Positions 5,501 to 5,869 of a stretch of 5,869 nt of DNA are shown piece by piece. The DNA is taken from contig DGYJ01000075.1 in NCBI GenBank assembly GCA_002396665.1, positions 16,384-22,252 on the forward strand, in the 5' to 3' direction. The translations under genes were made by a program, and so were the position numbers. The DNA comes from Bdellovibrionaceae bacterium UBA5009 (GTDB lineage Bacteria > Bdellovibrionota > Bdellovibrionia > Bdellovibrionales > Bdellovibrionaceae). The notes under the pieces were generated by a model, which ran no database searches, was not told the origin of the DNA, and was given only the letters and a program-made list of their open reading frames with translations. Position 1 is the stretch's first letter, and each line of letters starts with the position of its first letter.

Positions 5501-5519
5501 ATTCCCCGCGCCTCCACCA
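5501..5519 (+). repeat. Second copy of the tmRNA 3' end, with encoded CCA
   Basis: Bases 5501-5518 repeat tmRNA bases 5266-5283 exactly (ATTCCCCGCGCCTCCACC) and are followed by A, giving a full CCACCA end. A T5 run follows at 5520-5524. This copy lacks the 5' half of the T-stem beside it and cannot fold as a tRNA-like domain. It looks like the ancestral ssrA terminus displaced by an insertion, or an attachment-site remnant. Confidence 0.85.
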
Positions 5520-5759
5520 TTTTTCAGTGACCTCTAATCAAGGGGTTGCCTGTTTTTTCCTTCGATATCCCTGAATATACCACCCTTGATATGCAACGAA
5601 ACAAATACTTGATCAGATAAGCACGTTTTCTAGTTATTAAATGTAAACTTGTACCAATTTGATAGCGTTGTTGCTCTCAAAAATTGAATTACCGGAGCCA
5701 TTGTTCAAAGATATTTGCTGGAGATCTCCAGGAATACATTCATCTACCCAAAGATCATT
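5519..5759. other. AT-rich region without a recognised gene
   Basis: All frames are broken by frequent stops. The only structures seen are a loose ATCAAGGG / CCCTTGAT inverted pair (about 5537-5593) and a perfect 14-bp palindrome CTGGAGATCTCCAG (5718-5731). No RNA gene, integrase or insertion sequence is recognisable. Confidence 0.5.
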
Positions 5760-5869
5760 TTATCTTTTGGCTAATATCTCTTGCTTTAGGACAACCATAT
5801 GTTCGGGGGATATTAAAAATCTATTTAACTGCACGTTTTTATACCTTTGTTCGGTCTGCAAATAGGTCC
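5760..5869 (-). CDS. Possible C-terminal end of a reverse-strand gene (5' end outside window)
   Basis: On the reverse strand one frame is open from the window edge to TAA at 5760-5762, 35 codons. The peptide has balanced, charged, protein-like composition, for example Y-L-Q-T-E-Q-R-Y-K-N-V and P-E-H-M-V-V-L-K-Q-E-I-L-A-K-R. The overlapping forward frame is Cys/Leu-rich and looks like its shadow. No family is recognised. If real, the gene points toward ssrA and could belong to whatever lies beyond the tmRNA junction. Confidence 0.38.
   Translation of the reverse strand, partial: TYLQTEQRYKNVQLNRFLISPEHMVVLKQEILAKR

Larger units (their letters stand above)
5311..5518. mobile_element. Candidate small non-coding insertion with tmRNA-end inverted termini
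   Basis: The interval begins GGTGGAGGCG (5311-5320) and ends CGCCTCCACC (5509-5518), perfect 10-bp terminal inverted repeats identical to the tmRNA 3' end. It has no convincing coding frame. Inside lie two 14-bp near-repeats, an AT hexamer run, a degenerate tmRNA T-arm and a GC-rich palindromic block. Size and termini resemble a MITE, but no target-site duplication is visible. The alternative reading is a decayed integration junction (att duplication) at ssrA. Confidence 0.35.

Noticed and set aside
5311..5519. Possible tRNA or second tmRNA formed by GGAGGCG ... CGCCTCCACCA
   Set aside because: The ends can pair, but no T-stem, anticodon arm or D-arm folds between them.
5308..5520. Reverse open frame of 70 codons across the insertion
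   Set aside because: It runs through palindromic and repeated DNA, gives a low-complexity Arg/Ser/Pro product, and has no ribosome-binding site.
5718..5731. 14-bp palindrome CTGGAGATCTCCAG as an operator
   Set aside because: A palindrome of this length is not rare in a window this size, and no adjacent promoter or gene start supports it.
5659..5865. Forward open frame of 68 codons starting TTG
   Set aside because: It is Cys/Leu-rich, lacks a ribosome-binding site, and overlaps a more protein-like reverse frame; it is read as its shadow.

Overview
The window reads as chromosomal DNA of a predatory-lineage bacterium of the Bdellovibrionota type. This rests on a TIGR02147/DUF4423-type regulator beside a secreted low-complexity protein, AT-leaning DNA, a one-piece tmRNA with a short tag ending ALAA, and several exported proteins. 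The base composition is lower in GC than I recall for Bdellovibrio bacteriovorus, so a Pseudobdellovibrio-like relative is plausible. The taxonomy is inference; no 16S or ribosomal gene is present.

Layout. The left edge (3-116) may be the C-terminal end of a forward gene, ending in an 11-bp hairpin. It converges on a reverse-strand lipoprotein gene (144-1136). A compact divergent promoter region (about 1137-1196) separates that gene from a forward YgjP/DUF45-type zinc metallopeptidase (1197-1967). The peptidase converges, with a 5-bp gap, on a reverse-strand PAP2-type membrane phosphatase (1973-2707). Next come two forward genes 64 bp apart and probably cotranscribed: a secreted Gly/His-rich and (Y-P-S/T)n repeat protein (2830-3483) and a TIGR02147 family protein (3548-4621), followed by a hairpin.

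The intergenic region 4622-4934 has a small same-strand cluster of DnaA-box-like 9-mers followed by AT-rich DNA. It leads into ssrA, the tmRNA gene (4935-5283), with a complete tRNA-like domain and the tag reading frame G-N-D-Y-A-L-A-A.

The most unusual part is immediately downstream of ssrA. The last 18 bases of tmRNA are repeated exactly 235 bp further on, and only the distal copy carries a genomic CCA. Between the copies lie a perfect 22-bp inverted repeat that takes in the tmRNA acceptor strand, a pair of 14-bp near-repeats, an AT hexamer repeat, a second degenerate tmRNA T-arm, and a GC-rich palindrome-bearing block of about 83 bp sitting exactly in the T-loop of that second copy. The interval 5311-5518 has 10-bp terminal inverted repeats equal to the tmRNA end. 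I read this as a small non-coding insertion, or the relic of an integration event, at the ssrA 3' end. The remaining right side (5519-5869) is AT-rich and mostly empty, with a possible reverse-strand gene C-terminus running off the edge.

The genes do not form one pathway. The window is ordinary cell-envelope and regulatory content plus the trans-translation RNA, with one structured insertion as its notable feature.
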